NCBI RefSeq assembly: GCF_026212465.1
Contig: NC_080048.1
Coordinates: forward strand, 39,515,875 to 39,579,874
DNA: 64,000 nucleotides
From: Amaranthus tricolor
Taxonomy: Eukaryota > Streptophyta > Magnoliopsida > Caryophyllales > Amaranthaceae
Direction of reading: 5' to 3'
The position numbers and the translations under genes are program-made. A model generated the notes under the pieces. That model had not been told where the DNA came from, ran no database searches, and was given only the letters and a program-made list of their open reading frames with translations. The stretch's first letter is position 1. Each line of letters begins with the position of its first letter. Below, one piece after another: positions 51,101 to 62,937 of this stretch.

Positions 51101-54100
51101 TGCCACTCCTCAATTCATAAGAGCTGATATGCTTCCGAGTGGCTATCTCATTAGACCTTGTGAAGGCGGAGGCTCAATAATCCATATAGTAGACCACCTT
51201 AACCTCGAGGTTTGTTGTGTGCCATCCCGTGCTTAATTGATATCGCTGCTGCTTTGAGAAATGCTTAATTGTATAAATCTTCATAGGCATGGAGTGTTCC
51301 CGAGGTGCTGCGGCCGTTGTACCAATCATCAAAAGTTGTGGCCCAGAAGATGACGATAGCAGTAAGTGTGTATTTACATCAAATTCGATTACTAATTTTC
51401 CTTGGGTATTTGGTTGCCGGCATTGTACGATCCTTTGTAGGGCCAAATGGGGCTTGACCCTGTGAAAATTTTTGGGTCATGTTATAAATCCAAAATATTG
51501 CCTAATTCCTATTATATATATGTGGTTTAGTGGTCAAGAGCTCAGTTATAAATGAAAAGGTTGCGAGTTTGAATCTTGGCCCCCCTTTTTTGTTTGGAGA
51601 ATAACTTGACCCCCTTTAACTTTCGGCTCAAGATCCGCTGCTGATTGCCAATCATGACCTAAATGGATTAACAAAATGGTATTCCCGAACTCTGGAGGGT
51701 GATGATGGCTATTTCTGTACTATTCAGTGATAATTTATTACCCTACATAAAGTAACTGATTACTTAAAGCAGAGGTCATCTTTTATTTTAAATCTTTGCC
51801 AAAATAACTTTGTGGAAAAAAATTACCAATTGAAAAGTATTCAAGTTTAACATCACAGCTGTATCTAACCAAACATTTCTTTCTTGATGTAGGCGCTACG
51901 CTACATACGACAAATTGCACAAGAGACAAGTGGGGAGATCGTATATGGCTTGGGTAGGCAACCGGCTGTTTTACGTACATTTAGTCAGAGATTGAGCAGG
52001 TGCATTTGTGATTATTAGACATGCATTATTATAGTATTGTATCTTTGTTAACTTCTGTATGTAAATAACATACTACTTTCAACTGGGTTTTTTAATTTCT
52101 TGTTTTTGTCTTTCCAGAGGTTTTAATGATGCTATAAATGGATTCACCGATGATGGTTGGACATTATTAAATTGTGATAGTGCTGAAGATGTCATAATTG
52201 CTTGTAATACAACCAAAACTTTTATGGCCACTTTAAGTGCTGCCACTACACTACCTTTGATTGGTGGTGTTCTTTGTGCAAAAGCATCAATGTTGCTTCA
52301 GGTTAGCCTTATAATTCACTTCTATTGCTTTGGATCTTTGTTGTCCACTTTGCAAAACCAACTTCAACGATTGTTTTTCATCTTGTTCTCATCAAGTTTG
52401 ATTCCTAAACCCTTTCTAATCTCTTCGTTTCAAAGTATGTCAGCTTATCTATCTATGCATTCACATTTTCGCTACATTTATCTTCCTACAATGATCCTTT
52501 CTAACAACCCAACTTTTAGATCCATATAGTAGCATTGGTTTGATGCTTGTTCGATAAAACTTGCCCTTTAGTTTTAGGGGCACTCTTTGATCACATAATA
52601 TTCTAGTGATTGCGATCCATTTTTGCCAACACACATTTGATTCTATGGGTCAGATCTTGTTGGATTACTCTGGAATAAGGACTCAAGGTATTTGAAACAT
52701 CCATTTGACGCGATTTTCCATTTTCGACTTTATAGTGCCTAGGTTCTACTTATCTCATTCGTGCTAAAGTTTGTATTAATTCCAAAAACTTAAATTGTAG
52801 TTAAAAAGAGCAGACCTACATACTAGCATAGTTTTATATGTAGTTGCAACTTGCAAGTCATATGAAATTTGAGCATGCTTGTCTTTATTTTGTTTAGTTA
52901 CCATTAGCTACTTGTTTAGGCCCGATGAATTTGACACTATGAACAATTTCTGTACAGAATGTACCTCCAGCAGTGCTGGTCAGATTCTTGAGAGAGCATC
53001 GTTCAGAGTGGGCTGATTTTAATGTTGATGCCTATGCTGCTGCTGCATTAAAAGCGAACTTTTTTGCATTTCCAGGAATGAGAGCCACAAGATTTACTGG
53101 AAGTCAAATCATCATGCCTCTTGGTCACACAATTGAGAATGAAGAGGTATGATTGAACCCATGGGCTTCATATTTTAGAATGAAGATAGTGTTTATATTC
53201 ATGGAAGTTTATTTGTACGGCTTTTATTTTTTACTAAAATTTGGCATAAATTTCTTCACTTAACCTGCTCTTTTTAAATGATTTAATTTGTGGCACAAAG
53301 ATTAGCATTTTTTGGATTGTGTTTTTCCATTTTGGTGTGTCAATGAGTGGAAAATTTAGAGTTTTAGAAGTTTGGAAAACTTGAGGGCAGTTGAATATTG
53401 TTGTCTTCATAGGGGTGCGAGACAAATATTCATGTAAATACTTCTGAATATAAAGGGATAATAATTAAGCTCGGGTTTAATGGGTCTCTCAATTTCTTAA
53501 CCATGAAAAGCACTAAAGCTCTTTTAGTTTCAATGTCAATTACCGTTTGTCCACTTATCAATAAAGTTTAGGTTAAATAACCTACATCACACACTAGAAT
53601 CCTAAAGGCTCGCTGACACCCTTAAAACCAAGATAAGTCTAAAATGACTTGTTACTTGTGGGAAACCCAAGTGACCCAAGAACAACCATAATTAATTAAA
53701 TTAGTTGCATTAAAATAAGCCTAATAAATAAAAATAACGAGTTCTTATAAACCCTCCCTCTTACAGAAAATTGCCTTCAAGTTTTATCATTTTATTCCCT
53801 TATCCTTGTTGACATCCCATTATTGATTCCATTTGATGTATGGATGCTAGATGTTGGAGGTGATTCGTTTGGAGGGCCATTCTCTTACTCCAGGAGATGC
53901 TTTTATATCTAGAGACATCCATTTGCTACAGGTATCTTCCTTCTTAGTAGGAATTTTATTGAGCTTTTAACTATTCACGCAGCCTTGTCTTCTAAGACAT
54001 GACCTTGATTTATAGTGCTAAATTAGAAACTTGTTTTCTTTCTTTCTTTTTTCTTAGTTTTCACATGTAAACACAATCAATGAAAAAACCCTTTTTCTAA

Positions 54101-56500
54101 AAGCAAAGACTTGATAAGACTACGCCTACTTGATTGAAGTTGAACATAATCAAGTAAAGAACAAATTCCTTTTTTCTTAGTCAGTTATATTGCTCCAGCG
54201 GTTTCTTGTGAAGTTGGATTGTATGTAACCAACCCCACCCTCTTATGTTAATTAACTTGTATTCTGATGATTGTTCATGTGATGTATGGGCCATAGTGCG
54301 AAATTGCGGTTATGGTCTTGGTGATGCGGTTATTGTACCGCCAAATATCAGCGCCTAAACCATGGAATATCACTTGATGTGGCCGAAAGTATGAGTTTTT
54401 ATATGGAATAATGCGGCCTTGTTTTTGCACTGTGGTATGGGCCGGTCTATTCTGTCTATCTGTACGCTGACAACTTGCGAAGTCTACTGATTGCTTGGTT
54501 TTATAATGATGCTTTCCTCTAGTGTTTGTTCATGCCAACTGTCTAACTGTTTACTATGTTGACAGATATGCAGTGGGATAGACGAGAATGCAGTAGGAGC
54601 CTGCTCTGAACTTGTTTTTGCTCCAATCGATGAAATGTTTCCTGATGATGGTCCCTTGCTTTCGTCTGGTTTCCGTGTCATTCCCTTGGATTCAAAACCA
54701 GTATGTTTTACTTGTCTTAATACAAATTGACTGTTCTCCATTTTCTATTAGCTGACCCAAATTTTCTTTAATTCTTCTGTTCCGGTTTAGTTTCAAATTG
54801 AGAACGCAACAATTGTGTGTTTTTTATGCTAAATTAAAATCTATGCTTCCTTCTCGTTATACCGAACACCAACTCTGATTGTTCTTCAGGCTTTAATGGG
54901 CCAACTTGTAGAAATTTGTAAGAACAAGACGTAGATTCTAAGTGGTTTTTGAAAATTTTCGTAGTACCCCTTGTCTTCTGTATCCTGATAAATTGTATTA
55001 CCATGAAAGAATTATTGATTTGCTCTATTTACACAGGAAACTGCAACAAATCGAACACTCGACCTAACTTCAAGTCTTGAAGTGGGTCCATCAACCAACC
55101 ATGGAACTGGTGATGCATCATCATCCGGTAGCACTCGCTCGGTGTTGACAATTGCCTTCCAATTCCCATACGAGAGTAGCCTGCAAGAAAACGTTGCGAC
55201 AATGGCCCGTCAATATGTTCGTAGTGTGATATCTTCAGTGCAAAGGGTTGCAGTGGCTATATCCCCTTCAGGATTAAATCCCACAGTGAGCCCAAAATTG
55301 TCCCCAGGTTCGCCAGAGGCTCTTACGTTAGCTCATTGGATTTGTCAAAGCTATAGGTATGTCATTCAGCATCCTGCGTAAATCGAGAAAGTTCTTTCGC
55401 TTGTGCGTAGGAAAACTGAATTTCGTCTGGTCACCTGCAGTTACCACATGGGAGCGGAATTGCTCAGGACTTCTGCTGCTCATGACACAGTGTTGAAGCA
55501 TCTCTGGCATCACCAGGATGCTATCATATGCTGCTCGATTAAGGTATCATGAATAGTACAACTTTTTGCTTACAGTAACAATTTAAGGAAAAATTACGAG
55601 GAATAATACAACCTTTTGCTTTATTTTCCTACAATAATACCAACTTTTGATTAACCATGAAGAATACCAACTTAGGGGTGAAAAAATCAAACTATAGGAG
55701 ATCATATGATAAAAAATTGTTAAATTAGCAATAAACTAAAGCTGGTATTATTCTAGGAAAAAATCTTCCTAAGTTGGTGTTATTCATGGTTAATCAAAAG
55801 TTGGTATTATTGTAAGTAAATTAACGAGGGGTTGTATTATTCACGGTAATTTTTCCTCAATTTAATGAGTGTTCATAATTAGTTAAACAAAATGCAAAAA
55901 CAAGGCCACATTGTATATCATATTGACCGTGTAGTAAAAACTCCGCATTTTAGGCCAGTTCAAGGGATATATCGTGATTTTGGACGGTACAAAAGCTGCA
56001 TCACTGTCATTACCGCATCTCCGTGTCATTTACGCAATCATGACTGTTACTGCTTTTTTGCACTGTCATTAAGTAGAAAATCTGTCCTCAGTGAGTAACC
56101 ATTGTTTGCTACTTTGCAGTTTCCTCCAGTTTTCATCTTTGCAAACCAAGCAGGGCTTGATATGCTGGAAACAACTTTAGTGGCGCTACAAGATGTAACC
56201 TTAGATAAAATATTTGATGAATCAGGGCGAAAATCATTGTGTGCCGACTTCTCAAGGATCATGGAACAGGTAACACAGACAAGTTTCATCACTCATTTGG
56301 ATGAAATTGCAGTTTAAACACAGAACCTGAAAGCGTTCATTTTTTTACAGGGATATTCTTGCTTACCTTCAGGAGTTTGTATGTCGACAATGGGTCGTCA
56401 TGTTTCGTACGAACAGGCAATTGCTTGGAAAGTCTTTGCTGCAGAAGAGACGGCAATCCATTGTCTTGCTTTTACTTTTATCAACTGGTCGTTTGTGTGA
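48152..56500 (+). CDS. REV: class III HD-Zip transcription factor, REVOLUTA type
   Basis: HD-Zip III proteins set adaxial organ polarity, meristem and vascular fate in the nucleus and are repressed by miR165/166 (family knowledge). Coding exons: 48152-48402, 48961-49120, 49833-49912, 50018-50108, 50225-50320, 50398-50511, 50608-50691, 51063-51209, 51287-51361, 51893-51999, 52118-52301, 52958-53146, 53851-53931, 54566-54700, 55037-55356, 55441-55543, 56120-56269, 56351-56500; all in phase, 838 aa, and 18 exons as in known members. Domains: homeodomain about 31-93 (QIKVWFQNRRCREKQ), leucine zipper about 97-137, START about 165-375, MEKHLA about 690-838. Features such as VVTTPQHS, the MLEVIRLEGHSL segment and the ending NWSFV place it with REVOLUTA rather than PHB/PHV or HB8/HB15 (inference from remembered family sequences). 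Introns carry a minisatellite, a possible SINE and three MITEs without damage to splice sites. Confidence 0.95.
48420..48935. repeat. minisatellite with ~156-bp two-part unit in HD-Zip III intron 1
   Basis: About 3.3 copies of a dimeric unit; the block TTTCTGGGTAT recurs near 48442, 48598 and 48754. Each unit contains two related halves, one with GGGTATGTTTAGTTTTGGG and one with GGGTATGTAAAAATACTCC. It fills nearly the whole of intron 1. Confidence 0.9.
50098..50234 (+). promoter_or_regulatory. miR165/166 target site split by intron 4
   Basis: Exon 4 ends CTGGGATGAAG (50098-50108) and exon 5 begins CCTGGTCCGG (50225-50234). Splicing joins them into the 21-nt site complementary to miR165/166, encoding part of the START-domain PGMKPGPD block. 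The genomic DNA itself has no continuous site. This arrangement is the established one for HD-Zip III genes. Confidence 0.95.
51515..51600 (+). mobile_element. possible tRNA-derived SINE head in HD-Zip III intron 9
   Basis: TGGTTTAGTGG at 51523-51533 fits a pol III A box and AGTTTGAATCT near 51566-51576 is a partial B box; the spacing is typical, and a T6 run follows. No clover-leaf can be drawn, so it is not a tRNA. Ends and target duplication were not found. Confidence 0.4.
54292..54434. mobile_element. hAT-like MITE (CAYAGTGCRAA family), copy 2
   Basis: 143 bp, starting CATAGTGCGAAA and ending TTTTTGCACTGTG. A perfect 8-bp duplication GTATGGGC lies at 54284-54291 and 54435-54442. Located in intron 13 of the HD-Zip III gene. 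Confidence 0.85.
55587..55857. mobile_element. MULE-type MITE (GGAAAAATTAC family), copy 2
   Basis: About 270 bp with inverted repeats of about 75 bp, starting GGAAAAATTACGAGGAATAA. Flanks ACAATTTAA and TCAATTTAA match at eight of nine. Located in intron 16 of the HD-Zip III gene. Same family as 41628-42078. Confidence 0.85.
55888..56067. mobile_element. hAT-like MITE (CAYAGTGCRAA family), copy 3
   Basis: About 180 bp, starting CAAAATGCAAAAACAAGGCC and ending TTTTTTGCACTGTC. The interior resembles the reverse complement of copy 2 (for example the ACGGTAC and TTTAGGC/TTTAGGCC patches). No clear target duplication. It lies 30 bp after the MULE-type MITE, in the same intron. Confidence 0.65.
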
Positions 56501-58868
56501 AGGACGATTTAGGTAAATGATTAATCCATCATATCTGTGGTTATTTATTCACAAACGAAAGGGAGTAAAAAGAAGAGGGAGGAAGGGAGGGCGTTTGCGT
56601 AGGGAAAATGTGCAGAAATCCCAATTTTTTTTTGTAATATTTAACATGCCAGGCTTGTGTTTTGCTAAATTAGTCGTGAAAGTGTATCAAATTTCATCGA
56701 CCAGAACGGGTGCATAGGTTTTCTGGCAATTCAAGCATTCAAAATACGACCATATGCTCGATATTCAGATAAGTGTAGATGCGATCATCATATGCTCGGT
56801 AATTAGACGAGTCCAACATTTGTGTGGGTAATGTTTGTGGATTTTCATTTCCTTAGATGAGTGGCTAATTGCCGATAATTTCCTGTTAATTATATGGACA
56901 AAAGTTGCATCTCATGATATCGACCTGAAAATGATTCGAGCCGACTCGAAACAAACTCAAACATATAGATAAAATTGTATCAACACAATCAAACTCATAC
57001 ATGATGTCTGAAAATGACCTGCAAATTGACATTTGATCTAAAAGCTGATCTGCGACCCTAATGTAGGCTCCCTGGACCTGGTACTGTAATGGCATTTACT
57101 CCTATTTTAAAGATTCAATGCCAATTAAAATAATTGGTTTGTAACATATGACTCAAAACATTTTCATATCAAATTTTATATATTTTAATCATTTATTATT
57201 ATTTTTTTTATCACTTTGATCAAAACACTCAAATTCATCCCAACTAATAGATTATTAAATCCAATAAAATTGTTTAATAGTTCACATAATAAATTTGTGC
57301 TCTTTTTTTATCATTGCATATTGTAACATTTGTTGTACCAAGAAAATATTGCCCAAAATTTAATTATTAAGTTGATAAAACACTGGTCATTGCGGTGATT
57401 TGCAATGAAAATAAAGCCTTTGTTTGAGTATGTCTTATTTTGGTATCATACATAGAAGAAACCTCGTGAAATATCCCATTATGAGAATTTTGTTACTAAT
57501 GAAAGGCGGATTTAACGTCATTCCCGCCCAAGTTTACTCTCACCATCCCTCAGAATTATATGCGGTAGTTACATTACTTATATTGATTAAATTATACTAA
57601 TAAACGTATAAATTTCATGTGTTTACAATCATTCATTGAAGGTTGCACATATATTTCTATACTAAGAAAGTGAAAAAAAAAAAACCAAAAATAAATAAAT
57701 AACTCGAATAAGAGAGTAGAATATAATATTGACACGAAAGAAGTAATAAGTTTATATAAATTCGGTTTAAATCAGGGCAAAAAAAGGTGAATTGTGGAGC
57801 CACAAAATGATAAATTTGTTAGTAGTAGGCTGAATCTTTCAATCGAATTGTGGATAGCATATACTACTACTATAGTTATTTACAATCCGTCCTGTTTTCA
57901 GTTGGGCCCTACCTTAGCCATCGATCCTACAGATGTACCCGATCAAGGCTACAAAAGAGAGGGTTCAGCCCATCAAACATCCCAATAGACGACCAATTGA
58001 AAGTGCACCATGTTCCATCACAATCATCTCAACTCGCATTTTGATGTTTTAGTAGTGGTCTTGCTCGAAGCATTTCAAAAGTTCAATGGCTCTATGCTAT
58101 TTTCGGTCATGTAAAAGGCCAACTCAGATCTTTCAGGATGATTGGATGTAAACCATTCTGAATGGCAATCTCAGTTCCCAGACCTCCGTTATCTTCTCGT
58201 GATAACTGACCAACTAAAAGAACACACGCAGGATGGAGCTCCTATTAATCCCAATTCCCATGGATCGATCCTATACATTTTAAGACCGATCTTGCGCTAT
58301 CCTATACCTGAATGATGAAGATCAATTCAAATCTTGGACATTTAGGATTGCAGGATTATCGAAATCTTAAAAATGCGGCATCTAGAGGCGTTTATTCGGG
58401 TCATTGTGTTAGATGTTTCGGGTCGGTTTGAAATAGGGTCAAATAAGGTTCATTTATAAGGTTGGGCAAATTTCAAATATCAGGTCTGTTTTAAACACCT
58501 CTGGCGGCATCAAAATTATCGCAAGCAAAAAGCTATCTATATTTCAGTTCAACATAAATCCCGATTTGTTCATAAACGCTGATCACCAAATTCATTCATT
58601 TATCCACAAAACTTTGAAATTTTTACATCTCGTCTGTGATAGTAAGCCTTTCATACACATAAATAAAGTTTCGGCCTCTTCTTTCACAAGAACAAGAAAA
58701 CTAATTACCTCAAACTTGCAAGAAAATCAAAACCCACAAAACTATATCTCCAAAAATAGCAGATTCCTCCTCAATTTACATAAAACTATACATATATTAG
58801 TAAGACTTGAATGGAGTACCTGCTTCACAGAGAAGAATCTGATGACTTCTTACAAGACTCGGTTTTTG
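56501..58868. other. intergenic region between the convergent HD-Zip III and CASPL5 genes
   Basis: Contains the two 3' UTRs of unknown length. No gene recognised. A stretch at 58.38-58.51 kb has GGGTCGGTTTGAAAT and ends AAACACCTCTGG, which looks like one end of a hAT-type element. Open frames at 57.8-58.0 kb have no family resemblance that I can name. Confidence 0.5.
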
Positions 58869-61800
58869 TCATCGAGCAGCGAGTGACCAGAAGTTCAAAA
58901 TAAAAGAAGGCAACGCAGCAAACCAAGTCATAAAAGCCATGGCTGTCGAGGTTTCGAATTGAGTACAGTGGTTTTTTGCACAGCTACTCAGATCATTAGC
59001 AATGAGGACGGTGATACCAGCAGAAGCACAGGCTGCGGCAAATGTAAGTGTACTTGTGATCTGCAATACGACGTTGATTAATGTAAGTGAACTTTTGAGC
59101 AGCTAATGCTTTATATAACTCTATTTTCTCTCTTCCGTTTGCATGCCATATAAATGGTGGACTTTAAAAAACATAGAGGATGTATTATGTACATGCTCGT
59201 AACAAGGTAGTCTTTTCTTTAAAGAGTGGTTAAAGGTGTCCATTTGGATGTTTGGTCAGGTTTCGAGTAAGAAATCATGGGAGTTGGGAGTGGTTAATTT
59301 CGTATTATTTTGGGTTAGGTTTGGTCGGGTCGGGTCATACATAGTTCGGTTAATAGGGTCATTTTCAGACAACTCTAGGAGTGGTGGGCTTATTCTACAT
59401 CTTTTTTTACGGGTGTTACTTGTAATGCATCACAAGCAAGTTAACCTAAAGTTGCATACTTGTCTATAGAAAACATAAGCACGTCCTACTTCTCCGATAA
59501 TCACATAAGAAAATCATTTTCCATTCCTCCAGTAGAGAAAGGCAAAAAACTCATACGACACTCCAAACATTTTAATGCTTAACAAGATGACAATTAGGAG
59601 AAACAATGAATGATGATCAATCATAAATAAAAGACTATCATCATCTTACCCCATCTCCAGCAGCAAAGAAGCAGACAAATTGACAGCTGCGAAATCTACG
59701 TTTCACTAAAATAGCATATATATCAACCACCGCCAATGAAATGCTCCAAATGATCTGTAAGCCACAAGCTGCAACAAGGTAGCTGGAAACACAAAATAAC
59801 ACGCAAAATTAGAATACAATCGTAGCGGTGGCTCGGAGCCTAGAATTTGGATAACTACCCAGAAAGATGGAAATTGATTGGTGAACAATACAACATTCCA
59901 ATCACCCAATGCCACCAAATTACTCCCACCTAGGTACGGTTTAGGGTTGAATGTATAGAACCTTACTGTCCTCGAGTGACCTTTGATTTCAATCATCATC
60001 TGCAACTTCAATTAAAAAAGGAGAGCACGTGATTGGACTATAGAAGTCCAGATTCTGAGCATCGTTTCTGAGCACTAAGTTTGATCTTTCTCCAAATCCT
60101 TAAAAATAATTCAACTTTACTAAAAAATACTTAACTCTACAAACACTTAAATAAGGAATGTGGAACACCTTGGACTATAAATGTTTGAGGGTTAGCACTT
60201 AGCAGTTTGTTATGATTTGGGTCAAAGGGCTTATTGACATTTTACTATTAGTAGTCTTGGTGTTGTGTTTAATATTTGTTGTTGGGCTAAAGGCTATATA
60301 TAAAGCCAGCCTTGTAATAATAAAACAGTTTTTGAATAATAATAAGGAAGTGTCCTCTTAGGAGTTAGTGGGCAGACTCGAAGTGTCCATTCTATCAGTT
60401 TCGGTAACAGGTCTTGGTTGATCTGTTATACAGTCTTACCGCATGTAAAATTATAGGAGGAAAATCTACTAGAATTGTAAAGTCAAAATCCCATTATTCT
60501 GCAAGGTGAACATAAAAATTTAAGGCAGTAAAGGCACACAAGTTGAAGTGTCAAATCAGAGTAGCGCGTCTGACGCACTAATTTCCATTTCCCATATGTT
60601 TTGCTGAATCAAACAATTGGTAATGTAATTGTAATTTCCACTGGAATCTAGTGAGCCCATCCCCAATCTGCCAGCATTAGTCACAGCATACGACATGGCA
60701 AAACATTCAAAATTTCAAGTGGAAGAGTTACGAATCTGCAATGCTCTCCCCACAGCATAAAAGTACAAACAAACATTTTACACCAGACAGTTTGATCAAT
60801 AATTCTTTCAAAATGTTCCTACTTCTAAATCTGCTTATTGGACATCAAGATGATGGGTGGAAATTTTTGGGAATGATAATAATAATCGTGCAAATTCAAT
60901 AGTTATTGCTACCTATCTTCTATTTTGCATCAAGTAGCTCATTTCATCATTACCCTATTATTTCATTAAGAAAAAAGTGCATAACAAATGACCATTTGGC
61001 ACTGTATACTTATTTCTTCAACTAAATGCCTTCAATCACTTTTGAAGTTGGGTCGGGTCGAGCCGATAGAAAATAATCAAACCTACTATCATCAACCTCA
61101 AAAAAAACGGTGAAAGAGAAGAACCAAGGTTTGCAGCACGTGAGGAACTTTTACCTAGTAGTGGTCGTTCTCTGAAACTATTCTATATCCTAGAGATAGT
61201 GTAAATCTCTAGATAAATAGTCATTCCTATATGTTATGATTTTCTAATGCAGATACATTTGACCGATTTCAGATATCAAGTACCACACCATACAATGGTT
61301 GATCCTGAAATCTAAGACTATATACAACGGCTGCATAAATAGCTCCTTGGCCAGAATTGCTAACAATATAAACAAAGCAGGAAGTATAAGCAACCCAAAG
61401 AGAGAGACTACAAAAAATATAAATCATTTTCATAAAAAAATGAGCTTTAGAACCTGATGGCCTCCCCTTTCCCATGCCGTGACACAATGATGACAATCAC
61501 ACTATACTTCCATCTATACTCAACCAAAAGTAACAAGACTAGTTAAGCAAGGTCAAGTTAAACCAAGAAGTGACTGAACAACATTGACTGGAGAAGATTA
61601 AAGTGCATCAAAAGTAATCAGCTAGACCTTGCTTAACACGCAGTTAACATGGAATTGTTTGTATCCGCTATAAGCCTATAATAATTCATCATCTAAATGT
61701 TAAGCACATTGATAAAGTTGAGATCATATATAGGTGAGTTACATGCGTGTTCTAATTACTATAAAATGTGTATAACCTATAAAAAAGTGTAATGCCAATT

Positions 61801-62937
61801 ATAGTTAACCTATGCAGCAAAACCTCTAGAGAAACAATCAAATAGAGTTTTACAATGTCAATTCACAATAAGATTTTACAACATCGTCAGCATGCCATAA
61901 CGAAGCACATTGATATTTCAACGGGTAGAGGGGCTTTATGAGCCCCTTAGATATGGATGAAAGTGTTTTCCACTAATAAGACACCAACAAAGACAAAATC
62001 CAGGATCATTAAAGTTCACAGCGTGAATGTAATCCTAGCATCAAAACAAAAAATAATTTTCCCTCGCAGATATGAAAAGTACGAAAACGTATTTGTCCCT
62101 CAAAATTATGAAAGTGATACACTTGATTGTTGAATTAACTAGATAATTAGTATTTTAGGCTTATAGTAACCTAGATTACCTGGTTTAGCTCTAACAACTT
62201 TTCATTACCAAACGTCATTAAATGGCTACCACATAGGCCGGATTTAGGGTCGGATGTACAAAACCTTCCCCTTGTCAATGATAACATTAAGGTTGAGAAT
62301 TTGTGAGGTAACACACAGATCAGGTTTGGTTGTATACAAATTACATGAGATTAACGAAAACAAAGTATAACAACTTTTACTACATGAAAGTTCAACAAAA
62401 CCATCAAAATTTCAGAAACCCACATTATACTAAAAAAAAAAAATCATAGTAACCCTAAAAAAATTTTAAAAGAGTATTAACGGATCAAATTAGCAATCAG
62501 AAAACAAGATTTCAGAATCCACATAAATTCTATAAACAATTCATAATCAGCAGAAACAATCGAACAAAAAGAGTAAATAGGGATTAAATAAGCTATAAGG
62601 TGAAGAAATTTCAGAAACCCACATAAATTCCAAAAAAGACCTAATTCATTCATAATTAGCCAAAAACCCAAATCAAAAGAATAGTAAATGCAGATCAAAT
62701 AAGCAATAAGAAGAAATAATACCGAAAAGCAGTCACAGTAGGAAAATCACTGGTGGTAACCATAATTAAAAAAGCTCCAACAGCAAAGAAAGATTGAAAA
62801 AGACGCAAAACAAGGCCGCCACGGGTGCCAGGCATTCCGGGAAGATCCTTCATCCTTACACGAGGAACAACTGGTCCTCCGCCATTTTCGGTGTGTTGTG
62901 GCGGCGCTTCCACTGGGTGCACCGCCGGGTGACTCAT
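58869..62937 (-). CDS. CASP-like membrane protein, CASPL5 type
   Basis: CASP-like proteins are four-helix MARVEL-related plant membrane proteins; true CASPs build the Casparian strip domain, while the role of the CASPL5 group is poorly known. Minus-strand coding exons: 62937-62723, 59782-59650, 59060-58869; phases fit, 179 aa. The N-terminus [13 protein letters not shown] and the block [13 protein letters not shown] are characteristic of the CASPL5A/B group. Four membrane segments are visible: about [53 protein letters not shown] and [19 protein letters not shown]. The loop between helices 3 and 4 holds the conserved [19 protein letters not shown] with two cysteines. An upstream in-frame extension exists, but the family starts at MSHPAVH or MNVSHPAVH, so this ATG was preferred. 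Intron 1 is 2.9 kb. Confidence 0.93.

Noticed and set aside
51523..51580. Functional tRNA gene
   Set aside because: A and B boxes are present but no acceptor stem or anticodon loop can be drawn.
57794..58044. Overlapping open frames as a small gene
   Set aside because: No start context, motif or splice structure; they look like chance frames in a less AT-rich patch.
60210..60440. TATA-like and AATAAA-like sequences suggesting a small LTR in the CASPL5 intron
   Set aside because: No matching 5-bp duplication or clear inverted ends could be found.
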